Positions 1-7,239 of a DNA stretch of 10,067 nt are shown one piece after another. The notes below the pieces were generated by a model. It saw only the letters and a list, made by a program, of their open reading frames with translations. It was not told the DNA's origin and did not search any database. Within the stretch, counting starts at the first letter, position 1; each line of letters starts with the position of its first letter. The stretch lies in the NCBI GenBank assembly GCA_026770615.1, contig MU631555.1, forward strand, positions 23,585 to 33,651, given 5' to 3'. Origin of the DNA: Pavlovales sp. CCMP2436 (taxonomy: Eukaryota; Haptophyta; Pavlovophyceae; Pavlovales). The translations under genes were made by a program, and so were the position numbers.

Positions 1-71
1 ATCCGTTCGATCACAATCGAACAGATTCGGTATACATTCGTATCTGTTCGTACGAACGGATACGAATGGAT
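1..71. repeat. Alternating inverted repeats around a 34-bp near-perfect palindrome
   Basis: The 9-mer CGAACRGAT occurs four times in alternating orientation: minus at 1-9, plus at 18-26, minus at 42-50, plus at 53-61. The last two form the arms of a palindrome at 35-68 centred between 51 and 52, with 17-bp arms and a single T/G mismatch. A smaller hairpin, TTCGAT-CACA-ATCGAA, lies at 6-21. Several alternative stem-loops can form. HUH nucleases usually nick at hairpins, so this is a candidate origin or recombination site, but it could equally be a host repeat or a terminal repeat cut by the window edge. Confidence 0.75.
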
Positions 72-312
72 TTCCTTACCAGTTCTGCGCGATTTTTAAA
101 ACGGAACCCAGCGCTGGATTTTAAAAACCACAGCTGTATGTGCTTACGACCAACCCGGTATGCTCGCTACCGCGCCGGCCGCCAGCGGGGTGACGGACCA
201 GCGGGGTGGCGAGTATTGGAGGTCAGTTAGTTAGGGAGTGCAGCGAATACTATTATTTAGTTATCGCGCATATTAGTTAGTTAGCGAGCCTGGCAACTGA
301 GCGCTCACCTGC
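1..312. other. Noncoding left flank rich in palindromes and short repeats
   Basis: No convincing gene is visible. The first 71 bases are a cluster of alternating inverted repeats (separate entry). A perfect 10-bp palindrome, CCAGCGCTGG (108-117), is flanked by 9-bp inverted AT blocks (TTTTTAAAA at 93-101, TTTTAAAAA at 119-127). Downstream are short direct repeats: CAGCGGGGTG twice near 183-208, and AGTTAGTTAG twice, near 225 and 270. The AT-rich stretch at about 245-290 sits just before the ATG at 313 and could hold the promoter of the HNH gene. Whether this is viral intergenic DNA, an origin or host flank cannot be decided from sequence alone. Confidence 0.6.
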
Positions 313-1365
313 ATGCTCGCTGCTCTCCGCGCCGCCGCGCGCGGCCTCCTGCGCCCGCCCGGCGCCGCGGCCGCGCGCGCGGGCTTTGGGGGCGCAGCCG
401 CGCTCGGAGCGGGCGCGCGCGCTCTGTCGGCGAAGGCCGTCCCGCAAGTCTCGACCCTCGGCAGGGTCCGCTCGACCTCGGGTGTGGTCGACTACGGGTC
501 ATTGACCGAGTACGGGTACCGCATTGTGAAGCTCAAGGGGGCGAACTTCCTCGTGCACCGCCTCGTCTGAGCCGCCTCGCACGGCCCGCCGACGCCCGCG
601 TACACCCACGTGCACCACCTCGACGGGAACCCCTCCAACAACCGCCGCGAGAACCTCGCGTGGGCCACGCCGAGCAAGAACATCCAGGCCTCGCACGACA
701 ACAACACCGACCGCGGGTCGAGAGCCGGCGCGACGTCCAAGCCGGTGCGCGGCCGCAAGGCGGGCTCGGAGGACGCGTGGAGGGAGTTCGCGTCGGTCAG
801 CGCGGCCGCGCGCGAGCTCGAGCTCAAGTGCGGCAACATCTCGGAGGTGGCGAATGGCAACCGCAAGCATACGGGCGGCTGGGAGTTTGATTTCATGGAG
901 CAGTTCGAGCCGATCGAGGGCGAGCAGTGGCTACCTGTCGTGCTGGACGGCGCCGAGAGCGGTGCGCAGGTGTCCGACCGCGGCCGCTTCCGTGATACGC
1001 GGGGCAATATCAAAGCCGCGCCGGGGTGGGCTGCGGGCAGCGGCGTACGGTGGTGGCGGTTGCGGATCGACGGCAAGTACCACTTGTATTACCGCCTCGT
1101 CTGTGCCGCCTTCCACGGCCCGCCCCCCACGCCCGAGCACCAGGTGAACCACAAAGACCTCGACCCCTCCAACAACCTGCCCTCCAACCTCAAGTGGCTC
1201 ACGCGGCCCGAGAACATCCGCCACTCGTTTGCCAACAACGCCGACCGCAAGTCGCACGCCGGCGCGCAGTCCAAGCCGTTGCGCGGCGCTCCGTGTCCGT
1301 GTCCGACTCGCCCACCGTCTCGCTCTCGCTCCCGCTCTCGCCGCTCTCGCTCTCGTCGCGGATGA
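313..1365 (+). pseudogene. Double NUMOD4-HNH homing-type endonuclease with in-frame TGA
   Basis: Two NUMOD4/HNH modules stand in tandem, joined by a NUMOD1-like DNA-binding helix. Module 1 has the NUMOD4 core STLGRVRS (codons 47-54), the strand GYRIVKL, then HVHHLDGN..NN..NL..A. The linker WREFASVSAAARELELKCGN matches the NUMOD1 pattern. Module 2 repeats it with VSDRGRF, YYRLVCAAFHGP and HQVNHKDLDPSNN. Such proteins are site-specific nucleases common in algal viruses and some algal genomes. The frame is broken by TGA at 568-570, exactly where module 2 has Cys (TGT, 1102-1104), in otherwise nearly identical sequence. The first 45 residues contain no Asp or Glu, are rich in Ala and Arg, and look like a mitochondrial presequence. 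HNH similarity stops at about 1287. The Ser/Arg-rich tail to 1365 is only the antisense of the neighbouring coiled-coil gene. The start is the ATG at 313. Confidence 0.8.
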
Positions 1366-1516
1366 TGGCCTCGAGCTTCGCGTTGAGGTCGAGGACGTAG
1401 TCCATCTTGAGGTCGATCTCGACCACCTGCTGGCGCACGGCGCGCACTTGCCGATCCATCGCGTCCAGCTTGGAGCTGATCCGTCTGAGCATGATCTCCA
1501 TGACGCGCGGGTCCAT
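1199..1516 (-). CDS. Short coiled-coil protein with acidic Ser/Glu tail, 3' end chimeric
   Basis: From the ATG at 1516 the protein begins MDPRVMEIMLRRISSKLDAM and continues as a helix with heptad-like hydrophobic spacing for about 55 residues. An acidic, serine-rich stretch follows (about residues 57-80, SESGESGSESET). The family is not recognised; a small oligomeric virion or scaffold protein would fit. The gene follows the large HUH-like gene on the same strand after a short AT-rich spacer. Below about 1288 the frame runs through the antisense of the HNH module to the stop at 1199, so the last 30 or so residues are not native. The original 3' end appears to have been lost at the junction. 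An in-frame GTG at 1528 could extend the start, but the ATG is preferred. Confidence 0.5.
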   Translation of the reverse strand: MDPRVMEIMLRRISSKLDAMDRQVRAVRQQVVEIDLKMDYVLDLNAKLEAIIRDESESGESGSESETVGESDTDTERRATAWTARRRATCGRRCWQTSGGCSRAA

Positions 1517-1548
1517 TGCGGCTGTCACCCGTCGGCCAGTTTTCTTTA

Positions 1549-1570
1549 ATAATTATTTTTTAAAAAAAAA
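1549..1570 (-). promoter_or_regulatory. AT-rich spacer between HUH-like gene and coiled-coil gene
   Basis: A T6/A9 palindromic tract (1556-1561 and 1562-1570) lies at the very end of the large minus-strand gene, 35-55 bases upstream of the next ATG (1516). It contrasts sharply with the GC-rich surroundings. It may act as a terminator or polyadenylation region for the first gene, a promoter for the second, or both. The last codons of the large gene run through it and may not be native. Confidence 0.35.
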
Positions 1571-4500
1571 TAGGTCCCATTCCGCAGATTTTGCAGGTTC
1601 GTCGCCCTCTGCGCGCGCTCCCTCAAAAACGTCACAGTAGCCGCAGCCGCGTTCGCGTCAGCCGCGTCCTGCTCCATGAGACCCTGCGCCACCGCAGCTT
1701 TTTCGTTCGCTCGAATGCCCGCCAGCCTTCGCCTCTCCCCTACCTCGTACGCCCGCCCAGCATCGTCCTCGTCCCACTGCTCGTCGGTCGGCAACTCGCC
1801 CGGCGGCGGCTGGCCCGACAGGAGCGTGCCCGTGATCGCGCTGCGCACGTGCGCCCGGCTCGAGATCGTGGTGTTGACCGGCTGGTGGTAGAGCTCCCGG
1901 TCGCGCGGGATGTGCGCCATCCGGTCGTCCCCCGCGTCGCCGCCGATCGCCGACGGCAGCCTTGGCTGCGCGAGCGTCGCGCGCCCGTGCGAGATCAGCG
2001 CAGGCTTGCCCGACGCCTCCGCTCGCATCGCCGCGTTCATGAAGCCGATCGCCTGCTTCTTGACGTACGCCTCCGCCACGATGTTCGCCTTGTCCTCGGC
2101 GAGCAGCTTCACGTCCAGGTAGGGGTGCTCCCACGGTTGCACGAAGCCGTAGCCCGACTGGTCGCGGATGTAGTACGGGCCAAACTCGTCGGCCGGCCCC
2201 TTGAAGAGCGAGCCCTGCCAGCAGCCCAGGAAGTAGCCCAGGAAGGCGCGCTGGTCGATCTGCAGCTTGCTCTTGTGCTTGATGTCCAAGAGCATGTGGA
2301 AGTGGAACAGCCGCGCCACCGAGCCCACCTCTATGCCCACCTGGCTGTTGACCGATATCACCACGTCGTCGAACAGGTCCGTGGCGTACTCGTCCGCGAG
2401 GAACAGCGGCCCCTTGATCACGCTCGCGTACGGGTGCTTCTCCGCGCCCTCGGCCAGGTCCTCGAGCCGGTACCCCTGCTGCCGCGCCGCGTTCCAAAAC
2501 ATGTCCACCTTGGCCTGCGCGTCCACGTTCAGCTTGAGCGACTCGAGGTAGTCGGCCCTGCCGTAGCGCAGCCTGCCGTTGATGCAGTGGCCCACGCCGG
2601 TCGTCTGCGCCCCCGGCTTCTTCGGCGCCCAGGTCTGCCAGCCCCGGTCCACGTCCTTGCCCCAGAGCACCCAGCCGCACCACGCGCCGCAGGTGCTCGC
2701 GCTCCGCCTCGCTGAGCAGCGCCGTGCACGCCCCCGACATCTGCCCCATCACGTGTGCGTTGTGCGGCTCGTCCCACGTCGCGCACCAGTGCAGCACCAG
2801 CGTGATCAGGAACTTGCTCTGCTGCACGCTCCGCCCCAGCTGCGCCGTCGCCCGCTTGCGCGCGGCCGAGATCTCAAAGCCCGGGTGCCAGTTCACCTTC
2901 ACGTGGCGCACCACCCGCAAGAACTCGTAGCCCGGGTCCTCGTCCAGGTCGTACTTGTGCGCCCGCGGGTCCGCGAGCTGCTCGGCGCGCAGGTGGTGCG
3001 ACTCCGCCAGCGCCGTGAGCGCGCTTGCGAGCTCGAAGCCGAGCGGGCCGACGTCCTCGCCGTTCAGCAGCGCGGCCGCCTGCGCCGCGACCGCCCGGTG
3101 CTTCTCGAGCGCCACCTCCTTGCTCGCCACCGGGTTGATCAGGCCCGAGCACAAGTCGCCCACCGTAACGTCGATTGTGATCTTGGGGAGCGGTGCGCCA
3201 GGCGGGCGCGTGGGTGGGCGGACCAGCTCGATGAACTGCGCGTCCGTGATCTTCCCCGAGCGCAGCAGCGAGCGCGGGTCGAAGGGCAGCAGGTCCGCCT
3301 GGAAGGAGGCCTCCCCGTGGCCCGAGTATCGCATCGCGTTCGCCCGCGCCCGCGCGTTGCCGCCCACGCCAATCTGCGCACGAAACGCCGCCTCCTCCCG
3401 CTCGGCCCACTCGTCGAGCTCCTCCTCCGCCAGGCCGAGCATCTCCTCCATCCGCCCGTTCATCGCGGCCCACCCGGCTCGCTGGTGCTCCTTCTCAAAC
3501 GTCCGCCGCTGCGCCGGCAAGCGCTCCGTCGGCGGCAGACCGTGGATCGTCGTCACGTTGAACTCGTCGAGCAGGTCGAGCTTGCCCTTGAGCGTCATGC
3601 CGCACTCGAAGCACAGGTTGCTGTTCGCGCGCACGTGGTTGTACCGGTAGAGCAGCACCTTGCCCAGGTCGAGCGGGTCCGGGCCCACGCCCGCCTTGAT
3701 GCCAAACCTCGGCACCTTTCGCTCGTGCGTCTCGTGCGGGTTCTTGTACCTGGCGACGACCACCAGCTTCCGCTCGCTCTGCTGGTAGTCCGGCTCGTCC
3801 TGCGCCTTCTCCTGCTCCTCCGCCGTCCCCTCCTCGTCCCGCAGGCTCTTCGCCTTCCCGCGCGCCACCACGAACACCGACCTCGGCTCGAACGCCGCGT
3901 CGTTCTGGCCCAGCTCGCCGATCTCGTGCAGGTCGGCGAGCTCCACCTTCACCGCGCCTCGCTTCGGCATGACGTCCGTGCTCAGGAAGCGCGTGAGCGT
4001 GTCGAACTGCTCATTGATCTCCTCCTGGTCCCAGGGGAGGCCGATCTTGGCGAGCACCGCCTGCGCCGCAACCCCGGCCGCCCCGCGCGCCGTCCGCGAG
4101 GCCCTGCGCGCCTCCACGATCAGCTTGTTGAGCCGCGTGGTGCGGCGCGAGTCCTGCACGTACAGGTACTCGGGCTCCCAGAAGCGGCGCATGCAGCGCA
4201 CGCACCCCGCGCTGAAGTCCTCCGCCTCCCGCAGCACCCCCTGGTAGCGCTGGAAGGGCAGCGAGACGCGGTACAGGTCCGTCTGCACGTAGGCCGCGCG
4301 CTACACCTGCGCGCCATCCGGGACCGGGCTCTCGATGGACTCCCACGTCGCGTCCGCCGTCAGGTACTGCTTGACCTGCGTCCCGAACGCGCCCGTCTTA
4401 AAGGCAGCCACCCCGACCTGCCCTTGCACGCCGGTGCGCTTCCCGGACTTCAACCTCCGATCGCTGAGCTCTTGCATCCAGATCTCGGGCGGTTTCCCCA

Positions 4501-5036
4501 TCACCCAGCACAGGACCGTCGCGCGCTTCAGCTCCTCCGGCGTGAGGCGTCGGTCGGGCTTGGCGCTGCCAAAGTCCGGCGCGCCCATGACGCCCGTCGG
4601 GTCGTGCGTGGCCGTTTTGTACATCTGCGCGTGCGCAACCAACGGGCCAATGCTCGCCACCCACCCCGCCTGCAACGAAGACAAGGCCCTGTCTGCGATG
4701 TTGCGTAGTAGTTGATCACGTTCGAGGGGGGGTCCACGCCGAGGAACCACGGCAAGAGCGCGTTCTGCCACTTGACCCGCTTGTCGCGCGGCGGATGCAG
4801 ATCGGGGAGCGCTGCACCGGTCAATACCGCGGCCTCGGCCAGCGCCTCGAGCTGCTCCGTGGGCATTGCGAAGAACTCCTTGATTGCAGGCACATCCGAG
4901 GGCCTTTTCATGGCCGAATCAGGCTGCTGCTTGTCCGCGAGCATGGTTTTGTACCAGCCGGTGGCGCCATCGTTATTGAGTACCTGGTCCTTCTTCTGCG
5001 CTACTGATTCGTTCGTTGGTCTACCTCTCGCCGCCG

Positions 5037-5066
5037 GAACAGTTGTCGGTTGAACAGTTGTCAGTT
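5037..5066. repeat. Two tandem 15-bp units inside the N-terminus of the HUH-like gene
   Basis: GAACAGTTGTCRGTT occurs at 5037-5051 and 5052-5066 with one mismatch. On the minus strand it encodes the repeated residues in QLTTVQPTTV. The unit keeps the reading frame, which supports the view that this stretch is (or was) translated despite the TAG at 5079-5077 just upstream. Confidence 0.6.
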
Positions 5067-5112
5067 GAGCTGGGGCCTATTTCTTCGCCGGGCCCTTTTT
5101 CTTTGGTGCCAT

Positions 5113-5199
5113 TTATTATTAATCTTATTATTATTCGCCTCGTCCTATCAAGCCCCCCGATTTTTTCTGAAGCAGCTATCAGAGCAAACCAAGCACGAC
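5113..5199. promoter_or_regulatory. Divergent AT-rich promoter region
   Basis: This 87-base gap separates the ATG of the minus-strand HUH-like gene (5112) from the ATG of the plus-strand proline-rich gene (5200). It holds TATTATTAAT-like and TTATTATTATT tracts next to the minus-strand start and a T6 tract at 5160-5166 upstream of the plus-strand start. It is the only clearly divergent promoter in the window and may co-regulate the two genes. No defined consensus can be named. Confidence 0.45.
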
Positions 5200-5610
5200 A
5201 TGTCCGCGCCGGCCACTGAACCCCCTGTCGTGAGCTTCATCGTGCACCCTTACAACACCATGGCCCAGCTCGAGCACGGCCCGCCGCCCCCGCCTCCGCC
5301 CTGGCCCGAGGAGGGCTTCCCGCCGCCCCCGCCGCCGCCGCACTTCGGCGAGCCGGCGCCGCCGCCCCTCCGCCGCGCCGACCTCTTCGAGCCCGCGCCG
5401 CACTCGCCGCCCGCGCCGCACTCGCAGCACTGCGCCGCGCCGCTCGACGCCTCCGCGCCGGCTTGCTCCTTCGGCTTCGCGCCCACGCCGGGCTTCACCG
5501 AGGGCCTCGTCTGCGCGCTCGCCCTCGGCGTGACGCTCATCGTCGCCTCGGTCTTCATCTACAGAGGCGCGCGCACCGGCCCCAACACCCAAGCGTTCTG
5601 CGAGATCTAA
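5200..5610 (+). CDS. Proline-rich single-span membrane protein
   Basis: A 136-residue protein from the ATG at 5200 (MSAPATEPPVVSF) to TAA. Residues 28-80 are extremely proline-rich, with runs of six and seven prolines. A hydrophobic span follows at about 102-121 (GLVCALALGVTLIVASVFIY), then a short Arg-containing tail, so the proline-rich part is probably on one side of a membrane and the short tail on the other. The family is not recognised; a virion membrane or cell-interaction protein would fit. It is the only plus-strand gene in the viral block, divergent from the HUH-like gene and convergent with the 65-residue gene, whose stop lies 4 bases away. An in-frame TTG at 5050 could extend the frame upstream, but the intervening AT-rich promoter makes the ATG more likely. 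Confidence 0.65.
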   Translation: MSAPATEPPVVSFIVHPYNTMAQLEHGPPPPPPPWPEEGFPPPPPPPHFGEPAPPPLRRADLFEPAPHSPPAPHSQHCAAPLDASAPACSFGFAPTPGFTEGLVCALALGVTLIVASVFIYRGARTGPNTQAFCEI

Positions 5611-5614
5611 GACT

Positions 5615-5812
5615 CTAAGGCGCCCACGGCAGCACGCTGAACCCCGGCGGCGGCGCCATCACCCAGGGCGGCCTTGGAGCCTCCTCGCTAGCCTCCGGCT
5701 CCTCCGCCGCCGCCGCCGCGAGCTGGTGCGTAGACCAGGCCATGTGCAGCAAGCACACGATGAACAGCGCACTGCCGACCTCCGCAAGCACATTCTCGGA
5801 CGAGAACTGCAT
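5615..5812 (-). CDS. Small N-terminal membrane-anchored protein (65 aa)
   Basis: ATG at 5812 to TAG. Residues 11-26 (EVGSALFIVCLLHMAW) form a short hydrophobic segment. A polyalanine stretch, an acidic patch (EEPEASEE) and a Pro/Trp-rich C-terminus follow. The family is not recognised. The gene starts 25 bases after the stop of the 81-residue gene, consistent with co-expression. Its 3' end abuts that of the plus-strand proline-rich gene, and both encode one-span Pro-rich proteins. Moderate confidence because it is short. Confidence 0.5.
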   Translation of the reverse strand: MQFSSENVLAEVGSALFIVCLLHMAWSTHQLAAAAAEEPEASEEAPRPPWVMAPPPGFSVLPWAP

Positions 5813-5837
5813 CGGCGGACGCCAAGTACTCTAGCGC

Positions 5838-6083
5838 TCAGATAATTTTCGGCTCGGCCGTCCTATACTGATCAAACGAGTCACTAGAGTAAAAACTAAT
5901 GGCCACCGGGTCGAAGCGGGGCGCCCCCTCGACGCCCCCCGGCCCCTTGGTGACGGCCGCACCCGCAATCGAGGCCACCGCCTCCGAATGCAGCTTGGCG
6001 TCGCGCTCGAGCGCGCGCCATGCGCTCGCCTCTAGTAGGTTGTGCTTGCCGCGCATCCGCCCCTCGAACGCGTGGTTGAGCAT
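5838..6083 (-). CDS. Conserved-looking hypothetical protein (81 aa)
   Basis: ATG at 6083 (MLNHAFEGRMRGKHNLLEAS) to TGA. The first half is predicted helical and charged, with alternating basic and acidic residues and a tryptophan at 22. The second half is Gly/Ala-rich and ends with SFYSSDSFDQYRTAEP. No membrane segment and no family recognised. It follows the DUF5767-like gene, whose tandem TAGTAG stop and A10 tract lie just upstream. It ends with TGA, suggesting that TGA works as a normal stop here. A small virion protein is a guess. Confidence 0.5.
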   Translation of the reverse strand: MLNHAFEGRMRGKHNLLEASAWRALERDAKLHSEAVASIAGAAVTKGPGGVEGAPRFDPVAISFYSSDSFDQYRTAEPKII

Positions 6084-6115
6084 GCGAGACCGCTAATGTA
6101 CACGCGGCGTCCGAA

Positions 6116-6125
6116 TTTTTTTTTT
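6116..6125 (-). promoter_or_regulatory. A10 tract between DUF5767-like gene and 81-aa gene
   Basis: On the coding strand A10 lies 33-42 bases upstream of the ATG at 6083, just before the tandem stop of the DUF5767-like gene to its left. Similar A tracts recur in other spacers of this array, so this is a candidate promoter or transcript-end element. Confidence 0.35.
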
Positions 6126-6132
6126 CCGGCTA

Positions 6133-6828
6133 CTAGAGGCCCTCCCCCATCTTGGCGAGCGCCGGGTCGAGCCTCTGTAGCAGGCCGCCCTGCCCGGTGT
6201 TCGCCAGGTGGACGGTCGTCACCGTGGTGACGATCAGCATCACGATTCGGAGCTCCACGCTCGCGGACACGTCCATGTCGTGCTTGATCATAAACTCGTC
6301 CAGCAGCGGCTCGAACGTCTTGAGCGACGCCTGCACCGTCTGCCCCAGGCCCCTTACCTGCAGGTTGAGCGGGTTATACGCCTGCACGCCGTACTCGATC
6401 CCGTACATTGCCGCCAGGAAGGCCAGGTTGCCGGGCTTCAGCGAGCCCGCGGGCCCCGAATCCTCGCACCCCAGCTGCTGCTCCACAAAGTGCACCTCGT
6501 CGTGCAGCTCCATGAGGATCGCCTTGATCGAGAGCGTCCCGTTGCGCTTCTTCAGCTTGGGGAAGCGCTCGCGGTACTTGCCGATCCGGTCGAGGAGCGA
6601 CTGGCGCTCCTCGAACTCGAGCAGCTCGCGGTCCGCCGCGCTCTCGGCCTTGGGCTTTGGCGCGGGCGGAACCTGGACCGGCGGCTGCGCAGCGGCCTTA
6701 CGGGACGCTGGCTTCGACGCAGACGCAGCGGGATCGGGCAAGCGCTCGGCCGCGCGCGCCATCTGCATGCGCTCGGCCACCCCCTCCACCGACACATTCA
6801 CCACGTCCGTCGGGTAGCGCAGGTTCAT
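6133..6828 (-). CDS. DUF5767-like NCLDV protein
   Basis: A 231-residue protein from the ATG at 6828 (MNLRYPTDVVNVSVEG) to tandem TAG TAG. Domains in order: an N-terminal region with YPTDVV; a low-complexity Ala/Pro/Lys linker (about 33-66); a charged helix (67-95); KKRNGTLSIKAILMELHDEV (93-112); NLAFLAAMYGIEYGVQAYNP (134-153), which matches the pattern of a hydrophobic helix then 'GIE..n..ydP'; LQVRGLGQTV (156-165); FEPLLDEFMIKH; and a C-terminal hydrophobic segment VELRIVMLIVTTVTTVHLAN (191-210). This order and spacing match my recollection of the family called DUF5767, found in large DNA viruses of eukaryotes and likely virion-associated. The upstream gene ends 44 bases before. The frame stays open further upstream, but only antisense-like sequence lies there, so the ATG at 6828 is preferred. 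Confidence 0.7.
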   Translation of the reverse strand: MNLRYPTDVVNVSVEGVAERMQMARAAERLPDPAASASKPASRKAAAQPPVQVPPAPKPKAESAADRELLEFEERQSLLDRIGKYRERFPKLKKRNGTLSIKAILMELHDEVHFVEQQLGCEDSGPAGSLKPGNLAFLAAMYGIEYGVQAYNPLNLQVRGLGQTVQASLKTFEPLLDEFMIKHDMDVSASVELRIVMLIVTTVTTVHLANTGQGGLLQRLDPALAKMGEGL

Positions 6829-6872
6829 CGCCCGGCTACAGCTGTCTGCCAGGAGGTCGAGAAAGTTTTTTC

Positions 6873-7199
6873 TTAGCACACGAGACGCGGCGGTTCCTCC
6901 ACCGGCGCCCCCGCCAGCACCGCGCAGAAGAGCTGCATGTACGCCAGCACCTTCTCGTCGTCGCGGCACTTCCGCGCGAGCTCGGTCAGCCGCGGGTCGG
7001 ACACGAGCACCAACAAGGCCTCCGTGTCGCCGCTGTCCAGCAGATGCCGGTGCGGCAACAGGTGCTGCACGATGAGGTGTTTGGACATGAACAGCGGCAT
7101 GTTGTGCAGCGCCTCGATCGCCGCATCGCCGGCGCACGTCGCGCGCATGTACGCGCACAGGTTGCCGAGCTTCTCGCGCAAGAACTCGTCCGTGTTCAT
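6873..7199 (-). CDS. Hypothetical helical protein (108 aa)
   Basis: ATG at 7199 (MNTDEFLREKLGNLCAYMRA) to TAA. Predicted almost wholly helical, with leucine-rich segments (HLIVQHLLPHRHLLD, TEALLVLVSDPRL, KVLAYMQLFCAVLAG) and cysteines at 15, 22, 78, 92 and 108. No clear membrane anchor and no family recognised. It lies upstream of the DUF5767-like gene, separated by a short spacer with an A6 tract, and downstream of a hairpin at 7240-7269. The position in the structural block suggests a virion or assembly role, which is inference only. Confidence 0.55.
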   Translation of the reverse strand: MNTDEFLREKLGNLCAYMRATCAGDAAIEALHNMPLFMSKHLIVQHLLPHRHLLDSGDTEALLVLVSDPRLTELARKCRDDEKVLAYMQLFCAVLAGAPVEEPPRLVC

Positions 7200-7239
7200 C
7201 GCGCGCGTCCTCGGAGCTCGACTCAGAAATAACGCGGCT

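Larger units (their letters stand above)
1546..5112 (-). pseudogene. Giant HUH-type replication-initiator-like protein, broken by two TAGs and two frameshifts
   Basis: Four open segments join into one protein of about 1,188 residues. It starts at the ATG at 5112 (MAPKKKGPAKK), which sits right after an AT-rich promoter. Lesions are TAG at 5079-5077, a 1-base loss near 4703, TAG at 4303-4301 and a 1-base gain in GGG near 2670-2672. Reading resumes in frame after each TAG, and the shifts switch directly between two long open frames, so a single ancestral gene is likely. The N-terminus is basic, resembling a nuclear localisation signal. CxxC pairs lie near residues 304 (CVRC) and 501 (CFEC), suggesting zinc binding. 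Near residue 937, LFHFHMLLDI carries HFH (2304-2296), the metal-binding His pair of HUH endonucleases. The strand VVISVNSQ precedes it, and AYVKKQ (Tyr at about 1016, 2067-2065) could be the nicking-tyrosine motif. No Walker A motif is visible. The family role would be nicking an origin for rolling-circle replication. The HUH call is motif-based; a different large viral protein remains possible. Confidence 0.55.

Noticed and set aside
1..312. CRISPR array or tRNA gene in the palindromic region
   Set aside because: Repeats are only 9 bases, alternate in orientation and have irregular spacing; no cloverleaf could be traced.
1290..1365. Ser/Arg (SR)-rich tail on the HNH protein, suggesting an RNA-binding domain
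   Set aside because: It is the antisense of the acidic Ser/Glu codons of the minus-strand coiled-coil gene beyond the junction.
1658..2665. Continuation of the long minus-strand frame below 2665 as native protein
   Set aside because: The sequence becomes Gly/Arg-rich out-of-frame text, while the other frame carries the structured protein with the HFH motif.
1591..2715. Long plus-strand open frame opposite the HUH-like gene
   Set aside because: Arg/Val/Leu-rich composition typical of antisense of GC-rich coding DNA; no motifs, and the minus strand has clear protein character.
4301..4303. TAG decoded as glutamine throughout the window
   Set aside because: Other genes end cleanly at TAG, including a tandem TAG TAG after the DUF5767-like gene (6138-6133), so TAG works as stop here.
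2579..4708. About 700-codon plus-strand open frame
   Set aside because: It is the mirror of the third-position GC bias of the minus-strand gene; the translation is Arg/His/Leu repeats without domains.
1546..5112. Helicase (SF3/SF1) domain fused to the HUH-like protein
   Set aside because: No GxxxxGK(S/T) Walker A motif is visible in any of the four joined segments.
6129..7158. Start of the DUF5767-like protein extended upstream to 7158
   Set aside because: The upstream extension is Arg/Ala-rich antisense-like sequence overlapping the 108-residue gene; the ATG at 6828 follows a normal spacer.
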